Assembly: GCA_964401685.1 (NCBI GenBank)
Contig: CAYNZH010000014.1
Span: 1-56,303 of the forward strand
From: DASRQK01 sp964401685
Lineage (GTDB): Bacteria; Bacteroidota; Bacteroidia; Sphingobacteriales; Sphingobacteriaceae
Direction of reading: 5' to 3'
DNA: 56,303 nt
Below, piece after piece: positions 43,079 to 51,377 of the stretch. Made by a program: the position numbers and the translations under genes. Under the pieces are notes generated by a model, which was not told where the DNA came from, ran no database searches, and was given only the letters and a program-made list of their open reading frames with translations. Each line of letters starts with the position of its first letter. Within the stretch, counting starts at the first letter, position 1.

Positions 43079-43188
43079 ATCTTGTTGTTTATATATGAGT
43101 CAGAGTGCGAATATAATTAATGTCTGTGTTTATTTGCAATTTATTTAAGATATTAGCGGATTCAAACTAATTGAACAACAACACGGCT

Positions 43189-43782
43189 ATGGCTATCTAC
43201 AGATTTAGGGCCTCATTTGAGGATTATGACGAAGTATACAGGGAAGTGGATGTGTTGTCCAAACATACTTTCCTGGATTTACACCGAGCGATCCACCAAG
43301 CTACGGGGTATGATCCGGAACATTCTTCTTCTTTTTATCTCAGCAATGATCAGTGGAAAAAAGGGGAGGAAATTGCATATCTCCCAACGGAAAGAAAGCA
43401 GGCGCAGCAGGTCAAGCTGATGGAGGACTCCAAGCTGAGCAAATTTGTCAATGATCCCCATCAAAAGTTTTATTATACCTATAATTTTGACAAGCCTTTC
43501 GATTTCCATGTGCAGCTAATAAAAATTCTGAAGGAAGAAGAGGGCAAATCCTATCCCGCGTTGTTCAAATCTGTGGGACAAGCACCTCGTGCTGCGGGGG
43601 TTCCTTTGCTCCCTGGCGAAGAGAAAAGTGACAAAAAAGACGAAAACGAGTATGATTTTCTCAATGAGACGACCTACGGGATAGACGATGCTGAGGATTT
43701 TGATCTGATGGACGACGAAGAGGATCAAGGCGGAGCCTCAGAGGACACAAGCGAAGAGGGCTTTGGCGACGAATACGAATAA
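43189..43782 (+). CDS. pRiA4b ORF-3-like protein with an acidic tail
   Basis: A 197-residue protein. Residues 1-125 follow the plasmid pRiA4b ORF-3-like / IS1096 passenger-type fold (MAIYRFRASFEDYDEVYREV, LHRAIHQATGYD, KFYYTYNFDKPFDFHVQLIKI). The last 65 residues are very rich in Asp and Glu. The frame opens at a TTG at 43171, but ATG 43189 begins the conserved domain. The 3' end overlaps the miaA start by 20 bases, so miaA translation may depend on it. Despite the family name there is no transposon here. The function is unknown. Confidence 0.8.
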   Translation: MAIYRFRASFEDYDEVYREVDVLSKHTFLDLHRAIHQATGYDPEHSSSFYLSNDQWKKGEEIAYLPTERKQAQQVKLMEDSKLSKFVNDPHQKFYYTYNFDKPFDFHVQLIKILKEEEGKSYPALFKSVGQAPRAAGVPLLPGEEKSDKKDENEYDFLNETTYGIDDAEDFDLMDDEEDQGGASEDTSEEGFGDEYE

Positions 43783-44668
43783 AAAACTCGTCGTTCTGGT
43801 CGGGCCTACAGCGGTAGGCAAAACCTCGGCGGCCATCGCCCTAGCCAAAAAGCTGAATACGGTGATCGTCTCAGCGGATTCCCGGCAATGCTACAAGCAA
43901 ATGTCTATCGGAACGGCCAAGCCCTCGCCCACTGAACTCGGGGAAATCCCTCATTTTTTTATTGATTCCCATGAAATCACAGAAGAATTCTCCGCGGGAG
44001 ACTTCGAACGGCAGGGGCTTGCGCTTTTGAAGGAAAAATTTGTGGATCACGACACTATTATTCTGACAGGTGGATCAGGTCTGTTTGTGCGGGCGCTCTG
44101 TGAGGGTCTTGATGCACTGCCCAAGCCCGCCGCCGGCATCCGGGAGAAGTGGAATCATATTTTTACGACAGAAGGTATTGAATCCTTGCAAAAGGCATTG
44201 AAAAATGCGGATCCAGCCTATTTCGAACGTGTGGATATTCACAACCCCCAACGACTGGTGCGCGCGCTGGAAGTGTTCGAGAGTACGGGGCAGCCTTTTT
44301 CTGCTTTCAGAAAAAACGCCTTGTCAAGCCGCCCGTTCCGGGTGGTTAAAATCGGACTGGAGAGGGAAAGAAGTGAGCTTTACGAGCGCATAAATCTGCG
44401 CGTAGACCAAATGATCGACGACGGCCTGGAAGAAGAGGCCCGCTCACTGTTGGCTTTTAGAGAACATGGTGCGCTCAAAACCGTCGGCTATACAGAAATG
44501 TTCGACTATATAGACGGTAAGATTTCCCTCCCGCAAGCGATTGAAAAAATCAAGCAGAATACCAGGAGGTATGCGAAACGTCAGATGACCTGGTTCAAAA
44601 AAGACCAGGACACCCTTTGGGTGCATCCCTCCCGGGAAGAGGAAATTCTGAAAATCAGTCTACAATAA
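43763..44668 (+). CDS. miaA: tRNA dimethylallyltransferase
   Basis: A 301-residue enzyme that isopentenylates A37 of tRNAs reading UNN codons. The P-loop (GPTAVGKTSAA) is at residue 14, followed by SADSRQCYKQMSIGTAKP with the catalytic Asp and the later QNTRRYAKRQMTWFKKD end. The only plausible start is a TTG at 43763, inside the preceding gene, because no ATG lies between it and the P-loop. Its product is the substrate of MiaB, encoded 16 kb away. It overlaps the convergent ilvE stop by 14 bases. Confidence 0.96.
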   Translation: MATNTNKKLVVLVGPTAVGKTSAAIALAKKLNTVIVSADSRQCYKQMSIGTAKPSPTELGEIPHFFIDSHEITEEFSAGDFERQGLALLKEKFVDHDTIILTGGSGLFVRALCEGLDALPKPAAGIREKWNHIFTTEGIESLQKALKNADPAYFERVDIHNPQRLVRALEVFESTGQPFSAFRKNALSSRPFRVVKIGLERERSELYERINLRVDQMIDDGLEEEARSLLAFREHGALKTVGYTEMFDYIDGKISLPQAIEKIKQNTRRYAKRQMTWFKKDQDTLWVHPSREEEILKISLQ

Positions 44669-45725
44669 AATTCCAGCCAAATTCGTCGGCGATCCTGCCA
44701 TAACGTAGATCATTGAGATAGGCGACGACCTTGGTTTCAAACTCCCGCTGTGATGGATCAGGCAAAGTATAAAGCTCATTTTCATAGCCTATGGCCGCGA
44801 TCGAAGTAAGTGTAGCAGCAGTTCCCGCGGCAAAAGCTTCGGTCACAGCGCCGCTGTTTATCCCCTCTATCAGCTCCTGGACCGACACCCTGCGTTGTTC
44901 AGTTTTATAGCCCCAGTGATCCGCAATTTCCATGATGCTTCGTCGGGTAACCCCATGCAGGATAGTTTCTGAGGAGGGCGTAATAATCGTGTCTCCGATG
45001 CGAAACAACAAATTGGCTGTCCCCGCTTCTTCCACATACTTATGTTCTTTGGCGTCCGTCCAAACCAATTGGTCGAATCCCTGTTCCATAGCCAATTTCG
45101 TAGGCAAAAGGGAAAGCGCGTAGTTCCCAGCATTTTTGGAAAATCCGACGCCACCTTCGGCTGCACGTGTATACTTAGTTTCTACTTTCAGCTTCAATGC
45201 TTTGCTATAATACGAACCCACAGGACCGGTAATGATCGCAAATCGATAGGAGTCGGAAGGGTGAACGCCTAATGCTGCTTCGGTCGCAAACATAAAGGGG
45301 CGAATGTATAGGGAGCTCCCACTCTGGGACGGAACCCAATCCCGATCCAAATCTATCAATTGTTTCATGCCGTCCATGAAAATCTCTCGCGGCACGGAGG
45401 GCATAACCAGCCTTTCAGCAGAAATATTGAAGCGCTCGTGATTCCGGTCGGGACGGAAAATACTCACCCGGCCGTCCTCAAATTTATAGGCCTTGATGCC
45501 CTCGAAAATAGCCTGGCCATAATGAATCGCTGAAGTGGCGGGATCTATCTTGAAATCCTGGTAAGGGAGGATCTGAGGCGCGCCCCATTTTCCGTCCTTA
45601 TAATCAGCGACCAGCATATGATCAGAAAGAATCTGACCAAACTTGAGTTGATTGAAATCGACTTGACTGAGCCGTGATTGTGTCGTTTTTTGAACCTCGA
45701 TATTGGATTTTACGTCCGTATTCAT
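44655..45725 (-). CDS. ilvE: Branched-chain amino-acid aminotransferase
   Basis: A 356-residue PLP-dependent class IV aminotransferase for leucine, isoleucine and valine. The PLP-lysine region (GVGFSKNAGNYALSLLPT), the YVEEAGTANL segment and the AVTEAFAAGTAATLTSI phosphate-binding part match the long IlvE form. The MBL hydrolase gene is 12 bases upstream on the same strand, so the two may be co-transcribed. No other branched-chain biosynthetic gene is in the window. Confidence 0.95.
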   Translation of the reverse strand: MNTDVKSNIEVQKTTQSRLSQVDFNQLKFGQILSDHMLVADYKDGKWGAPQILPYQDFKIDPATSAIHYGQAIFEGIKAYKFEDGRVSIFRPDRNHERFNISAERLVMPSVPREIFMDGMKQLIDLDRDWVPSQSGSSLYIRPFMFATEAALGVHPSDSYRFAIITGPVGSYYSKALKLKVETKYTRAAEGGVGFSKNAGNYALSLLPTKLAMEQGFDQLVWTDAKEHKYVEEAGTANLLFRIGDTIITPSSETILHGVTRRSIMEIADHWGYKTEQRRVSVQELIEGINSGAVTEAFAAGTAATLTSIAAIGYENELYTLPDPSQREFETKVVAYLNDLRYGRIADEFGWNFIVD

Positions 45726-45737
45726 AATGTTTAATGG

Positions 45738-46556
45738 TTAAAAATTATCATTCAATAGGGTAGACTCTTGCAAGTTACAAAAAATATCCGACGCAGTCAT
45801 ACCAAACAAAGGAGTTTCCGATTCCCGGCTGGCGAGGACAATCTCCACGTCGCCTGCGAGAGCCCTGAACATTGTTTGCACCATCACAGGATCGTTGTTG
45901 TCGCGGGAAAGATGGCTCAAAAACAATAGTCTCAGATGAGGAGAGCGGTGTCGTTCAAACAACTCAAGGGCTTCTTCGTTGGAGAGATGCCCCAATCCAC
46001 CTCTGATTCTGTTCTTTAAAAAATAAGGATATCTCCCGCTAAGAAGCATTTGTGGATCATAATTTGTCTCCAAAAAAGCCGCATGACACTGAGAAAAGTG
46101 GTGGATCACCGACTCACAAACACGACCTATGTCCGTAAATACACCGACTTTCACTCCTTCCTCTTCAATAACAAAACTCAAAGGCGCAATGGCGTCGTGA
46201 TATTTGAAAAAAGCAGATACCTTCATAGTGCCAACATAAATTTGGCTTTCGGGATGAAGTTCTTGCAACAGGCGGTCAGGAATGGCCAGTTTACAAACAC
46301 TTTTCGTCTTACCATGAATGAACACGGGGATCTGATACTTATTCGCAAGGGTCGCTAAACCCCGAATATGATCACTATGCTCGTGGGAAATCAAAATAGC
46401 TTTCACTTTTTCCAGAGAAAGTTCGAGTCTACTCATACGCTTTTCTAGCTCACGGCATGAGATACCTGCGTCGACCAGAATAGCGTCGCTCTGGTTTCCA
46501 ATATAATAACAATTACCGTTGCTGCCAGAGGCAATTGAAGCAATCTCTAATCCCAT
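45738..46556 (-). CDS. MBL-fold metallohydrolase (YycJ/WalJ-like)
   Basis: A 272-residue metallo-beta-lactamase-fold protein. The N terminus GLEIASIASGSNGNCYYIG and the metal motif SHEHSDH (about residues 57-63) define the YycJ/WalJ group, whose members act on nucleic acids as 5' exonucleases. The start is ATG 46556 (MGLEIAS); the frame extends five codons further. It precedes ilvE by 12 bases. A TATTTTG sequence, one base short of the -7 consensus, ends five bases upstream of the start. Confidence 0.88.
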   Translation of the reverse strand: MGLEIASIASGSNGNCYYIGNQSDAILVDAGISCRELEKRMSRLELSLEKVKAILISHEHSDHIRGLATLANKYQIPVFIHGKTKSVCKLAIPDRLLQELHPESQIYVGTMKVSAFFKYHDAIAPLSFVIEEEGVKVGVFTDIGRVCESVIHHFSQCHAAFLETNYDPQMLLSGRYPYFLKNRIRGGLGHLSNEEALELFERHRSPHLRLLFLSHLSRDNNDPVMVQTMFRALAGDVEIVLASRESETPLFGMTASDIFCNLQESTLLNDNF

Positions 46557-46595
46557 GCTTGCAAAATACAAAAAAAATTATTATATTACCTAGAT

Positions 46596-46967
46596 ATGCG
46601 GCAAATCGTTCTCTTCGATGGTCTCTGCAACTTGTGCAATGGTTGGATTCGCTTTATTATCCGCTGGGATAAAAGGGAAAGGTTTTTCTTTGCGTCCAGC
46701 CAATCTGCCCTGGGCCAACGGACTTCGAGTGGGGAATCGATGGTTTACCTCAGAGGAGAGAAAAAGCTCATCAAGTCAGACGCTGCCCTCTATATACTCT
46801 GGGATCTGGGCGGTGCATGGAGGATTTCGGGTGTTCTACTTCTGATTCCCAGGTTTTTGCGGGACATCGTGTACAACCTTACTGCGAAAAACCGCTATAA
46901 GTGGTTCGGAAAAAGAGACAGCTGTATGATTCCCGAGCCAGCTCTTGCGAAAAGATTTTTGAGCTAA
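46596..46967 (+). CDS. DCC family thiol-disulfide oxidoreductase-like protein (DUF393)
   Basis: A 123-residue protein with the DxxCxxC motif at the N terminus (FDGLCNLCN, Cys11 and Cys14) that defines the DCC family, and a C-terminal RYKWFGKRDSCMIP segment with a third cysteine. Membership of a thioredoxin-like fold is predicted for the family; its function is not established. It stands alone between two minus-strand gene groups. Confidence 0.85.
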   Translation: MRQIVLFDGLCNLCNGWIRFIIRWDKRERFFFASSQSALGQRTSSGESMVYLRGEKKLIKSDAALYILWDLGGAWRISGVLLLIPRFLRDIVYNLTAKNRYKWFGKRDSCMIPEPALAKRFLS

Positions 46968-47003
46968 AAATAGGCGCCTGCCTGCACAAATCCTACCGCC
47001 TCG

Positions 47004-47549
47004 CTAACGATCGCCCCCGGCGGCCCGGAAGCGCTTGTAAACCCGTACGGCCATCATAAGTACGATGGAAAACACCAGAATCCCCAGTACTCCGAAAATC
47101 CAGCTTAGCGCACTTTTTAGCACCACGACAAATACAATCGCAAAAAGCAGGATGGTGGCCACCTCATTCCAAATTCTCAGTCTCTGTGAGGACCATTGGT
47201 TTAATTCATCCCGCAATCGAAACAGAATTCTTTGACACACAAAATGATAGACTACCAAAGCCAGGACAAAGGCAAGCTTCACGTGCATCCAGCCTGCGGT
47301 GAGCAGGGCGGGGACTTCGTAAAGCATGACCAAACCAGCAAGCACGGTCAAATACATGGAAGGCGTGGTGATTGCCCACCACAGCCTTTTTTCCATGATT
47401 GTAAATTGCCTGTGTAAGATCTGATATTCCTGATCGCTTTTCTGCTTTGCTTCGCTGTGGTAGACGAAGAGCCGGACTATATAAAACAAGCCGGCCATCC
47501 AGCAGATGACGAAAATTATATGTATCGCTTTGGCGTACAGGTAGATCAT
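47004..47549 (-). CDS. hemJ: HemJ-type protoporphyrinogen IX oxidase (CopD family)
   Basis: A 181-residue membrane protein with four to five membrane segments. The N terminus YAKAIHIIFVICWMAGLFYI with a conserved His, and the MHVKLAFVLALVVYH segment with conserved His and Lys, are HemJ hallmarks. HemJ oxidises protoporphyrinogen IX to protoporphyrin IX in bacteria without HemG or HemY. It lies 24 bases downstream of hemE on the same strand, which supports the heme role over a copper one. Confidence 0.9.
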   Translation of the reverse strand: MIYLYAKAIHIIFVICWMAGLFYIVRLFVYHSEAKQKSDQEYQILHRQFTIMEKRLWWAITTPSMYLTVLAGLVMLYEVPALLTAGWMHVKLAFVLALVVYHFVCQRILFRLRDELNQWSSQRLRIWNEVATILLFAIVFVVVLKSALSWIFGVLGILVFSIVLMMAVRVYKRFRAAGGDR

Positions 47550-47573
47550 AACGTTTTAGCTGTTCGCGTGTGC

Positions 47574-48611
47574 TTAGTACCTAAACTCTTTGATCACTTC
47601 GACTGCATATTTGACATTGTCAAATGGCATGTCCGGCATGATTCCGTGTCCGAGATTGAATATATATCCATCTTCTCCACGCATGCGCTCGAAAAGTTCA
47701 TGGATCTTACGTTTTATCACCGGCTTATCCGCGTACATAACGAAAGGATCCAGATTGCCTTGTACCGCCATCCCCTGGGGAAGAGATTTTTTCACATTCA
47801 AAAGATCAGCATTCCAGTCTACAGAAACCACGTCCGGTCCAGCCTCAGCCATAATCGGCGCGAAAACAGAACTCCCTTTTCCAAAGGAAATTATCGGCAC
47901 GTCCTTGCGATTCAGCTTGGAAATGATTTGCTTGATATAATGGTGGGAAAAGATCTTGTAGTCATTCCAGGACAGAGCCATCGCCCAGCTGTCAAAGATT
48001 TGCAAGGCATTGACCCCCGCTTCAATCTGCATATTCAGGTACTCCACGGTGACATCAGCGATTTTGCCCAAAATCAAGTGGGCAAGCTCTGGCTCGTTGT
48101 TCAGCATGAGTTTTGTCCTTTTAAAATCCTTTGAAGAGCCGCCCTCAACCAGGTAGCTCAAAACTGTAAATGGAGCCCCTGCAAAGCCGATCAAAGGGAT
48201 GCGCTGATCCAAGCGCTGCTGGGTCTCGCGAATCGCCGCGCCTACATATTGAAGGTCTTCGAGCACATCAGTACGCAAGGCTTCAGCATCTGCCCATGTC
48301 CGAACAGGATTGGCAAAACGTGGCCCGACGCCCTGTTCGAAACTCAATTGCCCGCCCATTGCTTCGCCGGTCACCAGAATGTCCGAGAACAAGATTGCCG
48401 CATCGATATCGAGCAAATCAACGGGCAACATGGTTACATCCGCAGCGATTTCCGGCGTTTTGCACATCTCCAAGAACGAATACCGGTTTTTGATTTCCCA
48501 ATATTCTTTCATAAATCTACCGGCCTGCCTCATCATCCAGACTGGGGGGCGCTCAGTGGGCTGCGAAAACGCAGCACGAATCAATAAATCGTTTTTCAAT
48601 TTTCTATTCAC
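47574..48611 (-). CDS. hemE: Uroporphyrinogen decarboxylase
   Basis: A 345-residue heme-pathway enzyme that converts uroporphyrinogen III to coproporphyrinogen III. The N-terminal signature RPPVWMMRQAGRFMKEY and the AILFSDILV and GFAGAPFTVLSY segments are intact. The start is a GTG whose bases overlap the stop of the preceding TPR gene (GTGA, 48611-48608), implying translational coupling. hemJ follows. Together with the upstream two-component genes they form one apparent operon. Confidence 0.97.
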   Translation of the reverse strand: MNRKLKNDLLIRAAFSQPTERPPVWMMRQAGRFMKEYWEIKNRYSFLEMCKTPEIAADVTMLPVDLLDIDAAILFSDILVTGEAMGGQLSFEQGVGPRFANPVRTWADAEALRTDVLEDLQYVGAAIRETQQRLDQRIPLIGFAGAPFTVLSYLVEGGSSKDFKRTKLMLNNEPELAHLILGKIADVTVEYLNMQIEAGVNALQIFDSWAMALSWNDYKIFSHHYIKQIISKLNRKDVPIISFGKGSSVFAPIMAEAGPDVVSVDWNADLLNVKKSLPQGMAVQGNLDPFVMYADKPVIKRKIHELFERMRGEDGYIFNLGHGIMPDMPFDNVKYAVEVIKEFRY

Positions 48612-49126
48612 TTTCTTGTTGGTAATTCGTTTTCTATTTTTTGTACAATATGCTTGATGCGGGACGAGGTTTTTAAATCTTTTATCAGATCCAAATAGGC
48701 TTGTACCCGCTCATATTCTTTTTTTCTTAAATTCAGGTTGGCAAGATTGACCAAAATGATGGCCTTGTCATTGGGCCGCCGAAAAGGCAAACGGGATGCG
48801 ATTTGGAAATGCATTTCAGCACTTTCATAATCTTCCCGCTGTAAAGCAAGATTGGCGCGCATAAATTCATAGTAATTTCGCCGCCCTTTTCTCAGGTATT
48901 CTGGCTGTTTGATATCATCCAGTAACCGCTCTGTTTTGGCGTAATCCTGATTCTGAAAGGCTTGAGTCGCCAGGAACACCGTGCCTTCTCGATAATGGCT
49001 CCAGATCAAATAGCCTATCCCCCCGGTGACCATCGCCACTATTTCGTACTGCACGCGATAAGCGGCAAACAGGAGAATTACGAGTGCAAATCCTATCACG
49101 ACCCAACGTATGTTTGAAACCATCAT
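48608..49126 (-). CDS. Membrane protein with TPR-like repeats in the heme operon
   Basis: A 172-residue protein with two adjacent membrane segments (about residues 5-22 and 27-42) and a C-terminal region of TPR-like helices (FQNQDYAKTERLLDDIKQPEYL, LVNLANLNLRKKEYERVQAYLDL). The frame extends 29 codons into the response regulator gene, but the paired ATGs at 49126 and 49123 lead straight into the first membrane segment. Its stop overlaps the hemE start. It is not a known heme enzyme. The position suggests a structural or signalling accessory. Confidence 0.72.
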   Translation of the reverse strand: MMVSNIRWVVIGFALVILLFAAYRVQYEIVAMVTGGIGYLIWSHYREGTVFLATQAFQNQDYAKTERLLDDIKQPEYLRKGRRNYYEFMRANLALQREDYESAEMHFQIASRLPFRRPNDKAIILVNLANLNLRKKEYERVQAYLDLIKDLKTSSRIKHIVQKIENELPTRK

Positions 49127-49136
49127 ATCGTGTCGC

Positions 49137-49691
49137 CTATTGGTTATCAGTAAATTTATAACCCACGCCCCTGATCGAATGGAAATAAATCGGATGTTTC
49201 TGATCGGGTTCAAAGTATTTCCTGAAAGTCAGAATAAAATTGTCGATCGTCCGCGTAGAAGGGTACACATCATAATTCCACACCGTTTCCAATATNNNNN
49301 NNNNNNNNNNNNNNNNNNNNNNNNNNNNNNNNNNNNNNNNNNNNNNNNNNNNNNNNNNNNNNNNNNNNNNNNNNNNNNNNNNNNNNNNNNNNNNNCCTTT
49401 TTTCAACCCCAAAATCCGGTCTTCACTGCTGTTTTTTGCGGTCAGAAACATAATGGGAACTTCCGAATTTTGAAGACGTATGGTTTCGGCAACCTGAAAA
49501 CCGTCAATCTCTGGGATCATCACGTCTAGAATGACCAGATTGAATCGCTCCTCCTTGAACACTTTCAGGGCTTTTTTCCCATCGGTAGCCGTTGAGACGC
49601 GATAGCCTTCCATTTCCAGGTTCAGCTTGATTGCTTCCAGCAAATGCTCCTCGTCCTCTACCAGTAATATGCGATGTTTAGCTTGTTGCAT
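49137..49691 (-). CDS. OmpR/PhoB-type response regulator (internal assembly gap)
   Basis: A response regulator. The receiver has the acidic pair near Glu12-Asp13, phosphoacceptor Asp56 (LVILDVMIP) and Thr84. The visible C terminus (ILETVWNYDVYPSTRTIDNFILTFRKYFE) is the recognition and wing part of a winged helix of the OmpR/PhoB type. About 150 residues are seen against a usual 228 or so, so roughly 75 residues are missing at the gap, including the receiver's conserved lysine and most of the DNA-binding domain. It overlaps the histidine kinase gene by 14 bases. Confidence 0.93.
   Translation of the reverse strand: MQQAKHRILLVEDEEHLLEAIKLNLEMEGYRVSTATDGKKALKVFKEERFNLVILDVMIPEIDGFQVAETIRLQNSEVPIMFLTAKNSSEDRILGLKKXXXXXXXXXXXXXXXXXXXXXXXXXXXXXXXXXXILETVWNYDVYPSTRTIDNFILTFRKYFEPDQKHPIYFHSIRGVGYKFTDNQ
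49296..49395. other. 100-N gap inside the response regulator
   Basis: Exactly 100 N. Read on the minus coding strand, it begins after GG of a GGN codon (49397-49396, the glycine expected after LKK) and coding resumes on a codon boundary at 49295. About 230 bases are missing by family length. Confidence 0.99.
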
Positions 49692-50556
49692 AAGATTTAA
49701 AAGTTACTTCGAAAATGCTCCCCGAGGGGTGATTATCTTTTATTTTGATCTGAGCGTTGTGTTTTTCGACCACCGTCTTTACGATATACAGTCCCAATCC
49801 CGTACCCTTGGTTTTTCGGGTCTCTTCGCTCCCGACCCTATAAAATTTCTGAAATATACGCTTTTTCTCCTCATTTGGGATACCGGTTCCCTGATCGGAA
49901 ACGCAAAAGCGGATAAACTGCCCTTCTCGCTCCAGACTGATCACTATTTCTCCTCCATGGGGCGAATATTTGATCGCATTTTCGATCAAATTGGTCACCG
50001 CGTTGGTTAAGGAAAACTTGTCGGCCTGTAAATACACATCATCCTCCAGTCGCAGCTGCAGGTCATGCTTTCCATTCCCGTTTCCTTCTAAACGATGGGT
50101 GACCTCCTCTATGATCTGCGTCAGATTGACATTTTCTTTGGGAAATGAGGGCCGTATATTCTCGAGTTTGGTCGCAATGAGCACATTTTCCACCAAATCG
50201 TCCAGGCGCTCGATATCTTTCAGTGAGTTGGCCAAAAACTTTTGTTGCTGTTCCTTGTCCAAATCCCTCTTCAAGATTGTCTGAATGTAGAGTTTGATGG
50301 AAGCAAGCGGTGACTTTAACTCATGGGTCACGGCGAGCAGAAAATTCCGCTGCTGCTGCTGCATGGCTCGCTCCTGTACAAAGGTTTTCTTTAGTCTATA
50401 GGCGCCCACCAAAAAAATGATGGAAAAGAAAACGCCCTCTCCCAGGATCATCTCCCAGCGATGCGGTTCCAGACGGGCCAACAATATACCCCACCACACC
50501 AATTGTGCTAAAGCATAAAAAAACAGGAAATAAAATAAAATCATAGATTTCCTCAT
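49678..50556 (-). CDS. Membrane sensor histidine kinase
   Basis: A 292-residue kinase with two N-terminal membrane segments (about 5-27 and 39-54) and almost no periplasmic part. The phosphoacceptor is His78 (VTHELKSPLASIK). The N box (NLIENAIKYSP), G1 (DQGTGIP), F box (FQKFYRV) and G2 (KGTGLGLYIVK) are complete. It overlaps its response regulator and both lead the TPR–hemE–hemJ run. The short loop suggests sensing within the membrane or from the cytoplasmic side. The signal is unknown; a heme- or iron-linked signal would fit the operon. Confidence 0.93.
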   Translation of the reverse strand: MRKSMILFYFLFFYALAQLVWWGILLARLEPHRWEMILGEGVFFSIIFLVGAYRLKKTFVQERAMQQQQRNFLLAVTHELKSPLASIKLYIQTILKRDLDKEQQQKFLANSLKDIERLDDLVENVLIATKLENIRPSFPKENVNLTQIIEEVTHRLEGNGNGKHDLQLRLEDDVYLQADKFSLTNAVTNLIENAIKYSPHGGEIVISLEREGQFIRFCVSDQGTGIPNEEKKRIFQKFYRVGSEETRKTKGTGLGLYIVKTVVEKHNAQIKIKDNHPSGSIFEVTFKSYATS

Positions 50557-50589
50557 GATGCATCAGTGTGTCAGGACTCGCAATTATGA

Positions 50590-50621
50590 CAAAAGTATTG
50601 AATTCAGGACACTTATGCCAA
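50590..50621 (-). promoter_or_regulatory. Promoter of the histidine kinase–heme operon
   Basis: Minus-strand TACTTTTG (50597-50590) fits TAnnTTTG, with TTG (50621-50619) 21 bases upstream. The leader to the ATG at 50556 is about 30 bases. Its -33 element is only two bases from that of the divergent yjjG promoter. Confidence 0.55.
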
Positions 50622-50623
50622 GG

Positions 50624-50656
50624 TTGCTTTATATTATGACGCATTAATTATATTTG
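50624..50656 (+). promoter_or_regulatory. Promoter of the YjjG-like gene, abutting the start codon
   Basis: TATATTTG (50649-50656) fits the consensus, with TTG (50624-50626) 22 bases upstream. Only four bases separate it from the ATG at 50661, implying a leaderless mRNA. Confidence 0.55.
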
Positions 50657-50660
50657 CCAA

Positions 50661-51362
50661 ATGCAATTTCATTCTAAAAGAGATGTTTTCTTTGATTTGG
50701 ACCATACGCTCTGGGATTTTGATAAAAATGCGGAAGAAACCCTGGCCGAGCTTTTTGTGACTTATCGCTTTGCTGACTTGGGTATTTTGTCCTCGGATCT
50801 TTTTATTGAAACGTATAATCGGCACAATAAACGTCTGTGGTCCCTTTATCATTTAGGTAAAATCGACAAAGAACAACTCCGCGAGCAGAGATTTTCGTCT
50901 ACATTCATGGAGCTGGGCGTCGAATCTTCTCTTTTTCCCAAATCATTTGAACTTGATTACCTGAGGATTTGTCCACAAAAAACCAACCTATTTCCTCATA
51001 CCCATGAAATACTGGCGTACCTGCAGAGCAAATATCGTCTGCACCTGATCTCCAATGGCTTTAAGGAAGCGTCGCAGGTCAAGATTGCCAACAGCAAGTT
51101 GCAGCCCTACTTTTCGACTATTGTCTTGTCCGAAGATGTCGGCGTCCACAAACCTGATCCAAAAATTTTCCACTATGCTGTGCGCGGCGCAGAGACCACA
51201 ATTGCGAGCAGTGTCATGATTGGAGATAGTTTGGAGGCTGATATCCAAGGTGCTCTCAATGTCGGGATGTCTGCGATCTATTTCAATCCGCTGGATGCTC
51301 CGGTTCCCCAAAATGTGACCCATGCTGTGGTATCGCTCCATGAGCTGACGACTCTGTTGTAA
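50661..51362 (+). CDS. YjjG-like HAD-family nucleotidase
   Basis: A 233-residue haloacid-dehalogenase-type phosphatase. Motif I is DLDHTLWDFDKN (Asp12 and Asp14), the cap is helical, motif II is in LISNGF, motif III is Lys near VHKPDP, and motif IV is GDSLEADIQGA. The DHTLWDFDKN form with the YNRHNKRLW cap fits YjjG nucleotidases that act on non-canonical pyrimidine nucleotides. The ATG sits four bases after a perfect -7 box. Substrate is inferred from the subgroup. Confidence 0.9.
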   Translation: MQFHSKRDVFFDLDHTLWDFDKNAEETLAELFVTYRFADLGILSSDLFIETYNRHNKRLWSLYHLGKIDKEQLREQRFSSTFMELGVESSLFPKSFELDYLRICPQKTNLFPHTHEILAYLQSKYRLHLISNGFKEASQVKIANSKLQPYFSTIVLSEDVGVHKPDPKIFHYAVRGAETTIASSVMIGDSLEADIQGALNVGMSAIYFNPLDAPVPQNVTHAVVSLHELTTLL

Positions 51363-51377
51363 TGGGCCAAATGCCGA

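Noticed and set aside
43189..43782. Mobile element suggested by the pRiA4b ORF-3 / IS1096 passenger family name
   Set aside because: No transposase, terminal repeats or target duplication are visible, and the gene is embedded between core genes.
47457..48134. A 225-codon plus-strand frame across hemJ and hemE
   Set aside because: It is antisense to two conserved heme genes, including their motifs, and has no family resemblance.
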